Below are positions 1 through 11,031 of a stretch of 64,000 nucleotides of DNA, piece after piece. The notes beneath the pieces were generated by a model. It was not told the DNA's origin. It worked only from the letters and a program-made list of their open reading frames with translations, and searched no databases. A program made the translations under genes and the position numbers. Each line of letters opens with the position of its first letter. The stretch's first letter is position 1. This DNA is from Ilex aquifolium (Eukaryota; Streptophyta; Magnoliopsida; Aquifoliales; Aquifoliaceae): the NCBI GenBank assembly GCA_951799425.1, contig OX637398.1, positions 15,658,270 to 15,722,269 of the forward strand. The letters run 5' to 3'.

Positions 1-88
1 CCATTTCCAATAAAAGCCAACGATAAGTTTTTCCATCTCAGTTTTTTCAATAAGTTTGTGACTACAAGAAGTAGCTAAAAAAGCCAAT

Positions 89-391
89 GATGAGCTCCTA
101 AGCTCATAAAAACTAAGATGAGCTCTTCAGCTCATAAACATAAGATGAGCTCTTCAGCTCATGAACATAAGATGAGCTCCTAAGCTCATAAAAACTAAGA
201 TGAGCTTTTCAGCTCATAAACATAAGGTGAGCTCCTCAGCTCATAAAAACTGAGATGAGCTTTTCAGCTCATGCATGAGCTTAAGATGAGCTCCTCAGCT
301 CATGAAAACTAAGATGAGCTCTTCAGCTCATAGAATCTAGATGAGCTCTTCAGCTCGTAGAATCTAGATGAAATTCTCAGCTCATGAATCC
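89..391. repeat. Tandem repeat of a GAGCTC palindrome unit, 11 copies
   Basis: Eleven units of 27-28 bp (one is 31) begin at 89, 117, 144, 171, 199, 226, 254, 285, 313, 340 and 367. Each holds a near-palindrome of the form TGAGCTCNTCAGCTCA, so every unit can fold on itself. Spacers alternate between AAAACTAA and AACATAA types. The array lies downstream of the antisense gene at 551-1725, where its 3' untranslated part or terminator would be. Confidence 0.9.
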
Positions 392-550
392 ACAGAAAAC
401 ACTCCAGCCCACGAGTATACAAAGAAACAAAGGAAAACCTTGTCAAAACCAAGATTCGCAGTCGTAAACATTCATGGAAGAAAAATACAAAAGTGACATA
501 AGAGCCCTGTAGTTCATCAGACAAAACAAGGTACAAGAAAAGAAAAGTTC

Positions 551-1725
551 CTAGTCCTTCCCAAGCTGCTGCTTCAGCTCAACAACTTCTTCCTTTAGGC
601 GGGCATTCTCCTCCCTCAGCTCGTCTCTTTCCTTTTCCACCTCCGAAAGCATGTTAAGGAGTTTTTTCCCAGCTGAGGAGAACAAAACTATACCGAAGGA
701 GGAACCAGATGAAGGAGAAGAGGATCCACCCCTCCTGCACTTCCTTGAAGGCGCGCCAACATCCCCTTCGTCATTGGAGTCGGAAGGGGAGGTCCAAGGA
801 GAATCTGGGAAGAAAGAAAACTCCAGAGCAGTTGTTTCAGCACTAAATAAGTAAAGGTTTTCGGGCGTCACCAGGTCTGAAAAAGGCATAGGATCAACAT
901 GGATTATTCGCTCGATGTTCATCATCTCCACCAAGTCCAGGTCGGGGGCACTTGCACAACGGAAACATAATAAGAACAAACTTTCACAGGATTTAGCCAA
1001 GTCAACTCTTCCTGAACATACCTGTATGGGAGAAGCTATCCCAGGAGCGTGGAATTCTAGTCTCTGAACAGCGCTGCTCGGTGGACCTCCAAGAGTTTCT
1101 GGACGCAAAAAAAGAAGCGTCAAGACCACCCTTCAAGAAGGGAGGGAAGGTCAAGAACCAGGGGGCGCAAGTGGAAGTGCCTCCACCGAAAGAAATTGAA
1201 GCAGGGGAGTTCATCTTCTTCGATCTCATAGAGGTACAGGAACTCGGCAATAGTAGGAAACTCACTATTACCGTGTAAACGCTAGAAGGGGAAGAAACTG
1301 ATCATAGTAGCCCAACCTCTGGGAGAAAGACGAGAAGGGCACAAACCGTAGTAAGCAAGGACCCGCCCGAAGGAAGGATGAATGGGAAGACGAAGGCCAA
1401 TCTCAAAGGCACCTTCAAAGATGCAAACCTCTCCTAGAGGAAGAAAGTTGCAAGGCTCATCAGAAGTTAGGACTCGCAGAGTTAAGTCTATAGGAAGATG
1501 AAATCGCCTGCTGATTTCATCCAGCCCAGAAGGAGTAATCACGGAGGGAGCCAAGTAATGGGATTTCCATCTCAAGTCAAGACCCGCAGAAGCACGCTCC
1601 TGGAAAAGAGAAGAGGATGGAGCAGCCATTAGAAACGCCGAAGAAAGGAGCGCAATAAAGCAGGAACGTGATCTCCAAGATTCAAGAAAAGACTCTAAGA
1701 TCTTTAGGCTATGGAGAAAGTCCAA
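551..1725 (-). pseudogene. Antisense accessory gene of element A, distal copy (PF04195-like)
   Basis: Minus-strand coding pieces of an accessory gene carried by the LTR element. The 5' piece (about 1725-1282) contains the motif FEIGLRLPIHPSFGRVLAYY, typical of the Transposase_28 'putative gypsy type transposon' domain (PF04195), in which a hydrophobic L(R/P)FPIHPF-like stretch recurs. The 3' piece (about 1129-551) is acidic and Ser-rich and ends in a short coiled coil (LLNMLSEVEKERDELREENA) before the stop. A GT-AG intron is plausible between the pieces, as these genes are usually spliced. The biochemical role of the family is not established; despite the name it lacks a recognised transposase active site. 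It is treated as a fossil and appears broken or spliced in several places. Confidence 0.55.
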
Positions 1726-2205
1726 GAAATATGAAAACTTTAAAGAATCCTGAATTTAAAGGGGCAAGAAGTACAAGGAAACGAAAAGACTTCCCTCAAC
1801 TCCACAATCATTGCAACGGTTACAAATTTGGAAGGTAGGTGGGCGCTCGCAACATTAATAAAGCATTTAGGTCTAGCTCAACCAGACTAACGAACCCAGG
1901 TCGATTCTCTGAGCTCGAAGTTATTCAGGAATGGATCGAAGCACAATCAAAGTTAGTTCAAGAGTGAGCCTCTTGAGGACCTCAGATTTCTTTAGTCTGA
2001 GGTCAGCTCGAATGTATACACGGATCTGCTCAAAGCAATCTATCGCAAGACCTCGCTTGATTCCGTGGGAAAAATAGAATTGCTCTTCAGCCTCTCCGAA
2101 ACTTAACAACTTTGCTTCATGGAGAACTGAAGTTTTCCTCGAAGCAAGGGGGGGAAGGGAGTTGCAGAGTAAAACAAGCAAAACAATGCGCACAGAAGTA
2201 CAACA

Positions 2206-2285
2206 GCTCAGAAGGAAACAAGTTATAGTATTTAAGTCAGTTGGTGCTCAGAAGGAAACAAGTTGTAGTATTTAAGTCAGTTGGT
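2206..2285. repeat. 40-bp tandem duplication
   Basis: Two adjacent copies of a 40-bp unit beginning GCTCAGAAGG (2206-2245 and 2246-2285) differ at about one base. They lie between the two antisense accessory genes. Confidence 0.9.
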
Positions 2286-2350
2286 GTAGTGTTTACATCA
2301 GCAACTCAAAAAAAAAAACACACAACAACAAATTTCTTAAGTCAAATTTC

Positions 2351-5040
2351 TTAAGCCTGAGCAGAAGGAGAAATGGAGGGGTCTGGCAGTTCAGCATCTG
2401 AAGCTGTTGTTTTAGGAACATGAGGCGAGCTTGGTAGTTCGGCAGCAGAAGTTTTGGTGGATGAGTCCTCAGGTAGAATAGGGGCAGGGACCTCGACCCC
2501 AACTGTTGGCAAAGTCACTGCTAAAGTTGAAGCTAAGAGCTCGGCAGTGGTTGAAACAGTAGCAGGCGCAGAACCAAGAGCTGTAGGAATGAGTGAGGCA
2601 GACGAAATTTCTCGAGGCTGGACCTTGATTGAAGGAGCAGGCACCCCAGCACCTTCTAAGGCTGTCTCAGGGGCTGGAGGCGCCAAATTCAGTGTTGGGC
2701 ACCCCTAACCCCTCTTCGGGAGGGATTTCAAAATCAAAGTCTAGGTTAGGATATGTCTATTCAGCTAAGTCCTAGAAAGCAAGCTACCTTATGGCCCATT
2801 TGGTGGTAACATTGTCTTTCAGCTGATCAATCAGTTCATCCTTCTGTTTGACGAGGGCCCTCTGCACCTCAAGCTCGCCTCGGAGAGTGTCGCTCACCTC
2901 AGCCAAGACTTCATACTCTCTTTTCATGACTCTGAAGGACTCCAAGGCCTCAAAGGTCTCCTTGCTGGCCTTAACCCAGGCATCAGTCTTAAGTCTGAGC
3001 TCTTCTTGGACCTTTTTGAGCTCATCCTTGGTCCTACTACCTTCTCCTTCAACCTCCTCCTTCTCGACCTCCAAACCCCTGATGGTAGAAGCTTGTTTCT
3101 CCATCTCCGCCTGCAGGTCCTGAACCTGAGCCTGAAGGTCGTTATTAGAAAAGGAAAGCTCAGATGTTTTGATCTCGAACGCCTTCGACATTTTAGCAGA
3201 GCTCTCCAGTTCTTGGATTCGGCTCAGTAGCCCCTTCACATGGATGGCCAGCTAGGAACAAATATGGCAAGAGGAGAAAATCAGCATAAAACAAAAGGAC
3301 AAGGTAAGAACAGAGCATGAAAAGGGGTGAGGACTTACCGCAGTAGTAAGGTTGAATTAACAGAAGTACCAAGCGACATAGTGGTAGCCCTCTGAACGTC
3401 AGAATCAGGGAGGATGGAGGAAAGGGCAGCAGCAGCAAGCTTCGCATTGTCGTGGAAAAAATCTTTGCTTGCCTCACCTTTGGGATGCTTCCCTTTCTCA
3501 GTCTTAGAACCTGTTTGTGGTAACTGAAAGAACTTCTCAGGTGGCTCAAAGGAAGTAGGAGCGGGCAGAACACGAGGGATCACTTCCAAGGCTCTCTCAA
3601 CCTCAGCCGGGGAAGGGGAGGTCGGATCTCGCTCATGAGCCCCTCTAGGGGCAGGCAGTGTCCCTTGGGAAGAAGAGGTCTCTGTGACTTTCGGAGGACC
3701 CGATGGTGGGGCTAGAGCTACCTGAGTCGAAGTAGAAACAGTAGGGGACACACTCAACTTTGGCACCTTAGCAGAGGAAACAACGCCGCTGCCTGTCCCA
3801 ACCTCCACTTTACGTTTACTCCCACAACTGTCTTTCTTTAGCAGATTCACCTTTGCCTAAAGTTCCGCTACAGAGGGCTTCATCGAGGAAGAGCCTAAAA
3901 AAAACTCAAGACAAAGAGTACAAAATATATATATATATATATATATATAAAGCATGAGGGGAGAAGGGATAAAAGTTGAAAGTAGTGCCACATGCCACTT
4001 CTTCAGCTCCAACAACAGAGAGGGGAACAGGGGTCTCAATCCTAACCTCGGGGGAGCTGAACCCGAGCGCTACCAAAACCTGAGGCTTGATGAGCTCGAA
4101 TTATTTCTCTGAATCGCAATGCTCCAGACTCAGTAAGACCCGACTATCCGCAGCGCTGAGGTCAGGTCGAGCACCTAAGGAGCAAAACAAAGTGAGTGCG
4201 ATCAGGTCAGCGAGGCAGGCTATACAATTGCTCAGACAAGGACTTACCCAAGTTGTCGGGGACAGACCAGGCTCGGGGAACTGGAAGAGTATCCGTGCTG
4301 TCGGTAGGGTTGTATTCCCAATGTCTACCCCATACGAAGAAGAAATATTTTTTCCAACCCTTGTGGGAGCTCGGGAGGTTGATAATAATAACCTTAGTTT
4401 TCACCCATTTAGAAAGGTATAGAAAACCGTCGAAAGGAGTATACTTAACATTGAAAAATTTCATGAGTAAAGAAACGGTGGGAATCCCAAGTTTGTGTTT
4501 CTTGAAGAAAACAAGAAGACCCACCAGTATACCCTAGAAGTTAGGGGAAATCTGAGCCGGGCAGACGTTAAAGTGCTGCAGAACACTCTTGATAAAAGGG
4601 TGGATGGGAAAGCGAAGGCCGTTCTCAAAAGCAGCCGCAAAAAAACAGACCTTTTTGGGGATTGGGGAGGCGTAGCGGGTATATTCGTCAGGACTCCAGA
4701 ACTGAACTCCCAGTGGGAAACCAAATCGACCGGCTAGAACCTTCATATGGGAAGAGGAGACCTCGCTGGGACCCACGAGCTCTGCAGCTCTATAGGCAGC
4801 CTCCTCAGCACCACCAGAAATCCCTATGCCACTCACCTTGGCTTTACCTTTGTGGGGATTTTTGGATTCTGGGGGGGACGATGAGGGAGGCTCCTCTGTA
4901 TTTCCCTCTACATCGGTAGACTCGACACCTGGAAATTTGTCAATCTCATCACCTACATCTCCTAAGTCAGTATCATCCCCGGTAGACCTGTCTCCCATCA
5001 AAGAAATAGATGAACCCGTAGCCTCAGAGGAAGCAGACAT
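2351..5040 (-). pseudogene. Antisense accessory gene of element A, proximal copy (PF04195-like, coiled coil)
   Basis: Minus-strand gene-like tract upstream of the 3' LTR and antisense to it. From its likely start (ATG at 5040, MSASSEATGSS) it shows an acidic Ser/Pro-rich N-terminus, then the PF04195-type core with FENGLRFPIHPFIKSVLQHF (about 4610-4550), a basic Ser/Thr/Pro-rich stretch (3850-3335), a long coiled coil with heptad pattern (3239-2784), and a Pro/Ala/Ser-rich tail (2686-2351). This order of conserved core followed by coiled coil is common in plant proteins annotated as putative gypsy-type transposon proteins; function unknown. Pieces lie in different frames, consistent with introns, breaks or both. 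An AT microsatellite sits at 3924-3949. It is treated as a fossil. Confidence 0.6.
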
Positions 5041-5502
5041 GACTGGACAGGAGAAAAGAATTCTAAAGGATCTGTAAAGGGGGGGAACCTCCGAAAAACA
5101 CTCTCTTAAGGTCGAGGGAGCAAGGCACCAATGACCTATAACGAAAATCCTAGCCGTACAATAAGGGTCCAAAAAGAGGGGGAGACGGGACAAGGAATAA
5201 CCTCGGTTCCTAAAGTAGCAGAATTGAAAATTCTAGAAATGCAATAACCACCTCAGATTCAAGGGATCCAGAACGAAGAAACACGTAAGGGACAGGAAAC
5301 GTACCTAATCAAGGGCGAATGGCAAACCAAAACTCGAAGCAGGAAACAAAGAGCAAGCCAATTCAAGGAAGAATGATACTTAGCGAAACCCTAAGATCTC
5401 TAGTAGGTTGGGGAAAACTAGAAATTGCAAGGAAGAAGAAAGTGAAAAGCTTGGGGGGGAAAGTTCAAAGGGTGAAATGAGCTGTTTCCCATCAGTGCAG
5501 AG

Positions 5503-5513
5503 GCATTTAAAAC
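5503..5513 (-). promoter_or_regulatory. Weak TATA-like box for the antisense gene
   Basis: On the minus strand the sequence reads AAAGTTTTAAATG about 465 bp upstream of the ATG at 5040, followed by a pyrimidine-rich leader. It sits between the accessory gene and the LTR, where a private antisense promoter would be expected. The match to a TATA box is poor, so this is only a candidate. Confidence 0.25.
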
Positions 5514-5697
5514 TTTTGGTACGTGGACCTCGAAAGTGGAGAACGTGCATGGAAAAAGAGGAAAAAAATGATTACCCAAAACCGTCATAAAAACCTGTTC
5601 GTGGGCAAATTGAGGTCAGCGCATGGAGGTCTACCTCGATTCAGCTTCAGCTTAGCCCCTGTCCGAGCTCACTTGGGCCAAGGGCTGGGGGGGCAAC

Positions 5698-6240
5698 TGA
5701 TGATACCTGGGGTGGATTTTAAATAAGTATGAGCTCGAGAAGTGAGGTCAGACAGGGAGGTTAGGTATGTCACCCAAAACTCAGCGGGTCAAACCTCGAA
5801 TTCCCCTCAGATGAAACAATAGATGAAGTACGGAGGTGACAGCTGGTTGATGGCAGATACCCTCGGAGTAATTAAAGGCTATAACCAAGGCATAAAACTC
5901 TCAACCAAGCGAGATCCTCTCCCAAAATTAAGGGAAGTCCAGCATATGAAAGGCGAAGATCTCGCTGCAAGTCCCTTCAAGTCAGGGGTTAGACTATAAA
6001 TACTTTACAACGCCTCCATTAGTGGGGCAATAAAAAAAATTGTAACAAAAACTATCTGTAAACCAGAATCACCTAGAATAAAGACTACTAGAGGAAGAGA
6101 CTCCATTCACAGAGTGGACTAGCCGAGCTCCCGAGCTCGGTGAACCACTATACTTTCACTTGTGTCAGGATTTGCAGCAGCTCTTTTTATTCCTTAAATT
6201 AAGAATTCTCTGACCACGAGATTCATAACCTATCCCAACA
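5698..6240 (+). repeat. 3' LTR of element A
   Basis: Begins TGATGATACC directly after the G-rich tract GGGCTGGGGGGGCAAC and ends ...ATCCCAACA. Inside are TATAAATA (about 5995), AATAAAG (about 6077) and a 3' GT-rich stretch, as in an LTR with U3, R and U5. The right boundary is set only by the CA dinucleotide because no second LTR lies in the window. Confidence 0.6.
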
Positions 6241-6368
6241 CCACCACTTTGATTCCCTCAAACTGCTCAGTCGCATAATTTACACTGTTAGAATCAGTGG
6301 TCAACACGACTTTATCTTTGCAAGTGACTGCCCTCGGGGTCCACTCTTCGGCATGCTCAGCCTAGAGA

Positions 6369-7597
6369 TTAGTAGTAGGGGGTGGTGGGGTTGTGGGACA
6401 AGATGACGAGTTGGAGAGACTCGGGAGTCATGATAACATTTGGACCTTCACTCTTGGGTAAGATCCTCTTCTCAGCCTCGGCATTGACCACGTCGAGGGG
6501 ATTCAGGTTGGCTTGGAGGTAGATTCTACGTTGGCAGGGACGGCGGGGGCAATTGTTGCTATTAACGTTGATGTTGTTGGGAAGGGACAGTGGTGGCAAC
6601 TCAGGAAGTTTCACTGGGCCCAGAGGTGACTAATCACCGAGCTACAACTGCGGCCTCTAGTCTGTCGACAGTGATTCTTGGCATCTGAAACATGTCTGAG
6701 TCAGAAGAAACAGTGAGAGAGGCCTTAGAATCTTAGTCGTGGGCCTTCTTCTAGGTTGGCGTCTTCGTCTTTTTCTTGTCCCTAAGATTGGTCGGTCCAA
6801 ATGGAAAGATCAAAAGCTTCTAGGACTTGGGAGGAATGCGTATACCCTGGTCTATATGCCAGTAGCACGTGGGCGGCCCGGGCAAAAATGTCTTTCCACT
6901 TATACTTCCACACTTTAAGGATATCCCCGAAGACTATAATAAAACTCAATGGCTGAGCGGCTTCCCTCTTGTACCCTTCATCTACATAGAAAGAAATATC
7001 AGCACTTGAATTATCACCCGAGTAAGATAGGTGACGTAATGGAAAACTACGTAGCTGACATCCTCCTTTCCTTGGGGGTAGTAGAGGCCTTCATACTCGA
7101 GGTTCATCACCCTTTTCCATCTCCCATCGATCATGATGAGATCTTTGGTGTATCACTTGTTCGGGTCAGGCATGTGGGTCACCTAGTACATTGAGGGGTC
7201 CCAAGCCTTCAAGTAATACTTTTTGTTGCTAGCTAGCTTCATATTGTAATAGATCAAAATCTCATCTACACCTAAGTTCACCCCGAGCAGGGAGTTCAAG
7301 GCAACTACGCCTAGGGAAAAGTCTAAAGTGCATAAGGAACCTCAGAAGAAGGGGAGCAAGGGGGAACCCGATTCCCCCTTCCATGATCACCTTGGTTTGG
7401 AAGGGCATGAACTCAAGAAATCTCGAGTCTTCCCTAAGAAACTTGGGATCAAAAACAATGGTATAAACATCCTCTAGGATTTTATAGGTTGACCTAAAGT
7501 CATCTAAAAGGGTTTTGGTCACCTGGGTTTTCCTAAGCTTGCCTTCTTTTCTGGGTCTGTCGACCCCCGACACATTCACTCTATTGGTTCTGGCCAT
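6369..7597 (-). pseudogene. Antisense accessory gene of element B (PF04195-like)
   Basis: The likely start is the ATG at 7597 (MARTNRVNVSGVDRPRKEGK), a basic N-terminus. Residues 70-100 of that piece carry VIMEGGIGFPLAPLLLRFLM, a weak match to the conserved hydrophobic core of the PF04195 domain found in the two accessory genes of element A. A further piece at 6614-6369 is Pro/Asn-rich. It lies downstream of a good TATA box (7772-7781) and runs against the adjacent LTR. Function unknown. It is treated as a fossil with several breaks. Confidence 0.45.
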
Positions 7598-7771
7598 TGA
7601 AAACTAAGAAAGCGATAAAGGAGAATGGAAAAGTTATGGGAAATGATAAGGATCAAGTATACTTACAAAAATTGATGTTCAGTGTTTATCCTTGGCTAAA
7701 AGCTACTCCAGAAATAGAATGACTTGAGAGAGAGGATCATCTGAAGAGTCTCAAAACTAGGGATTCTTTCC

Positions 7772-7781
7772 CTATTTATAC
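7772..7781 (-). promoter_or_regulatory. TATA box of the antisense accessory gene of element B
   Basis: The minus strand reads GTATAAATAGGG about 175 bp upstream of the ATG at 7597. The leader between contains a donor-like TTTTTGTAAGTA, suggesting a 5' untranslated intron. This is the clearest promoter among the antisense genes here. Confidence 0.55.
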
Positions 7782-8013
7782 TACTCAAATGAGGGAGCGG
7801 TTACCGAAGAGGCAGGATAATTTATTGAAAAATCAAAAAAGGGAGGCAAACGTGCCTGTAACGACCCCCCAAAACAGATGCGTGTTCAAGAAGCCTCCAT
7901 TCCCCTTACACCAAGTTTTCCATGACGTAAGAAAACCAGAGGCTAGGAAAGTTAACGGAATGTGGGCGGCTCGCCAATCACAAATCAATATGTGGCATAT
8001 TTCAGGGGACAGA

Positions 8014-8762
8014 TGTGTCCCCCGAACTTCCATAGACATAGACCAAGTGACGAGCTTCCCCTAGACCAAGTGAATATGACCAGCAAGATGGTGAACATGT
8101 ACACAACTAAACCCGAGGATTGATTACCGTTCGAAGACGCGTCTCGTGCAGAGTGTTGATGTAACAAACAATCATTACCTTCACCAAAATTCAGGAATTA
8201 TGTCAGACAACTATAAAGATGGAGGCATGTCCCTTGCTGGCTAAGAATATCCCTTAGGGTATCGAATTGAATGTTCGACAAGAAATTATAAATGCTCAGC
8301 AATAGACTTCGAGTATTTGACGTAGAGCACTTGATGTTCGGGATGACATGGTGTTCAAGAGATGAGAAACCATAAATGCTCGGCATCACCCAGAATACAG
8401 TTCAGATTACGTCCCATCACTAGGCATTTATGAGGCATGACATAGAACATTAATTGTGCGCCTAGATGGTTGTAGTTTGTCAGGCCTAGGCTGTTAGCAC
8501 TCAAGTAGCTACCACGTCATCACATTTGAAGTTATAAATACATTAATGAAACATAACACATGTATGCATGATGAATTAGTTTTGCACTGTACACTTATCC
8601 TTTCAGCCTTGGGCACCAATTGACTTAAACATCGGATGAGTTAAGTTGGGTACACCCCTGATCCCTTTCTGACTTCATTCCTTGTTTTAGGAATCTCATC
8701 CAAGCTCATCTTGGGATAGACTATCTCAAATTATTGCAGGAAATCACCCCGTGCAAATACCA
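8014..8762 (+). repeat. Probable 3' LTR of element B
   Basis: The tract follows the G-rich TTCAGGGGACAGA, begins TGTGTCCCCCGAAC and ends near ...GTGCAAATACCA. It contains TTATAAATACA (about 8531) followed by an R/U5-like stretch ending in GGGTACACCCCTGATCC, the style of Tat-type LTRs. Both ends are estimates, as no partner LTR is in the window. Confidence 0.4.
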
Positions 8763-9622
8763 AAAAAAGTAGTAAGAGTTTTGATGTGCGTATGAGGATA
8801 AATTACACATTGACCTCTTTAACTATGACCATTTTTTTAAAATTGTCCTATCAACAATCATATTTTCATATTGCACTTTCAATTATGAAATTAGTTTCAC
8901 ATTGTTTCAATTATTAACATTCATTTCATATTTAACGAAAATCTATGTTATTTTGTCCTTAGAATTGTGTAATATTTTTCAGTTTGCATCGATAAAATTG
9001 AATTTTTTTTATCTAAAAAGATAATGGACGTTTAATTAGGGTAATATAAAATAATTCAAATAATTGAGAAGAAAATATAAAAAAATTAGTAATTCAAGAA
9101 GCAAATGAAACAAATCCATATTTTAGCATATCAAAGTATAATTTTTCTTGAGTATAATTATTGAGTAATACTAGATTGACCAAATAAGGGACAAAAAATA
9201 TGACCTAAATAATCATATTGATGTTTCTGGTCCTATTTTTATACATTTAAATTTTAAATTTTTTTATTATAATAATATCACATCATTTAATTTTTTTTTA
9301 TTTTTTTTAGTCAGTTTAACATTAATGATAATTATTCTTTGTACCTGGTGAATATAGGGACACGGGAACTCTTAGCAAAAAATTAATGCGTAGCATTTAA
9401 GGCATAGAACGGTTGGGGCGTGGGCTTCCGTGCGAGCTCAGCTTCGACAATGCGTGACGCTAGTCTAGGAGTCAACTTGCATTGAATGGTTGCTATGTGC
9501 CCCTATAGCGGGGGATAAGGTGTTCATTTGCTAAACCAACCTCATTTTGGTGCACGTGACGTCACGGGCTGTTAGCTAAAAAGAAACACCATTGGGGCAC
9601 GTTTAGTGAAACCATTTTTTAT
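8763..9622. other. AT-rich intergenic DNA
   Basis: No gene or clear mobile element is seen. A less AT-rich island at about 9355-9600 contains CACGTGACGTCAC (9553-9565), which joins a G-box (CACGTG) to a GACGTC core, both plant bZIP-type sites. No gene start lies nearby to give it a job. Confidence 0.5.
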
Positions 9623-11031
9623 GGGTTAAATTTCACTAACACCCCCTAAATTTAAGTCATATTTCACTAATATCTATCTTATTTTTGAAATATCATTGTT
9701 TACCTCTGTCAAATTTTGTCTGTTAACAGACCAAACAGAAAACATGATTTTACTTAATTATCATTACTAAAACTCTCATTTTACATGTGTTATTCGATTT
9801 TACCATTATATTTTTTATTTTATTTTTTGTTTTATCCTATGTTATGACCTGATCTAACCATGGTCACAATTTTTTTTTTACTGGAGAAGTTTAAATGTTT
9901 ATTTTATATATTACCATTATTAACATAATTGTATCCAATTAATACAAATTTAATTTATAATTTTATCAAATTAACATCAAATTGACCTATAATTTTGTTT
10001 GATTAATATTAAATTTTATTCAATTAATATTTAATTTTATCAAAATTAATGCTAAATTAATATTTAATTTTATCAAAATTAATGCTAAATTAATATTTAA
10101 TTTTATCAAAATTAATGCTAAATTAATATTTAATTTTATCAAATTAGCACCAAACTAACATTAAATTTTATCAAATTAACATTTTAGCATTCAATTCATT
10201 CAATTAGCATTCAATTTTATTAAACTAATACCAAATTAATATCCAATTTTATTAAAATCACATTAAAATTTATCAAATTAACTACCAAATCAATATGAAA
10301 TTTGATCTAATTAACACCAAATTAACTATAAATTTAATTAATTAACATTAAATTTTATCAAAGTAATACAAGATTTTACCAAATTAACGTGAAATTGATC
10401 TTAAATTTTATATAATTATCATTTTATTTCAGCAAACTATCCTTCAATCTCATCAAAGCGATATTCAATTTTATAAAATTTACACTAAATTAATATTCAA
10501 TTTTACCAAATTAAGCCCACATGAATATTTAATTTCATCAAATTTATCAAATTAACATCATTTTTTGATTGAATTTCTAATTAACATTCAATTTCATCAA
10601 ATCAATACCAAATGGTCGATCAGTTTTATAAAATTAACATTCAATTTTTTAATTTAATATTTAGTTTTATCAAATTAATATTATTTTTTAAAATTAACAC
10701 CAAATTAAAATTTTGTTTAATCCAATTTTTTTTTTTAAAATAAACATTATGTTTAATCCAATTAGAATTTAATTAAATTAAATTAATTCTAAAATGATGT
10801 TTTCTACTACTTTAAGCTTGTTTTATATGGCCAAAGATAAATTTGGCAACTCATAAGAGAATAACTCATCACATTACACTTTTTTTGCTTGTTAGTAATG
10901 GTATTTAGACGACAAGGGTAATTTGTAAAACATGCACATAAACTATAAGGGCGTGCAGTGATATTTCAAAAATTAGAAAAAATGTTAGTAAAATATGACT
11001 TAAATCTAGGAGATGTCAATAAAATTTACCC
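9623..11031. mobile_element. 1.4 kb TIR (MITE-like) element with AT-rich core
   Basis: The left end GGGTTAAATTTCACTAACAC is matched in inverted form at the right end, where the reverse complement reads GGGTAAATTTTATTGACATC. The match continues for about 75 bp through ATTTAAGTCATATTTYACTAA and TTTTTGAAATATCA. The core is very AT-rich, with short TTAATTTTATCAAATTAA-like units and no ORF, so it is non-autonomous. A Mutator-like origin is possible, but the flanking bases do not form a clean 9-bp duplication. Confidence 0.7.
10022..10140. repeat. 33-bp tandem repeat, about 3.5 copies
   Basis: A 33-bp unit beginning AATTAATATTTAATTTTATC and ending AATGCTA is repeated almost perfectly inside the 1.4 kb TIR element. 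It looks like a recent local expansion of the more diverged units around it. Confidence 0.85.

Larger units (their letters stand above)
1..6240 (+). mobile_element. Tat-like Ty3/gypsy LTR element A, 3' part
   Basis: This is the 3' end of a plus-strand LTR retrotransposon that runs off the left edge. The parts seen are two minus-strand accessory genes (551-1725 and 2351-5040), a G-rich polypurine tract at about 5682-5693, and an LTR at 5698-6240. No gag or pol is visible, so these must lie left of the window if the element has them. Tat-lineage elements are known to carry extra ORFs between pol and the 3' LTR, sometimes antisense, as in maize Grande, and this layout fits. It is treated as a fossil and looks broken in several places in the accessory genes. 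The Tat assignment is inference from layout, tract and LTR style. Confidence 0.6.
6241..8762 (+). mobile_element. Tat-like Ty3/gypsy LTR element B, 3' remnant
   Basis: A second plus-strand element end, directly right of element A. It holds a minus-strand PF04195-like accessory gene (6369-7597) with its own TATA box, then a probable LTR (8014-8762). The left part is replaced by element A, which abuts it at about 6240. It is broken and truncated. The same gene-then-LTR arrangement as in element A supports the reading, but the boundaries are approximate. Confidence 0.5.

Noticed and set aside
89-391. CRISPR-like array
   Set aside because: The units are contiguous tandem repeats with no unique spacers, in plant DNA.
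3857-4039. Frames with IYIYIY runs (also near 38581, 49993 and 63405)
   Set aside because: Coded by AT microsatellites.
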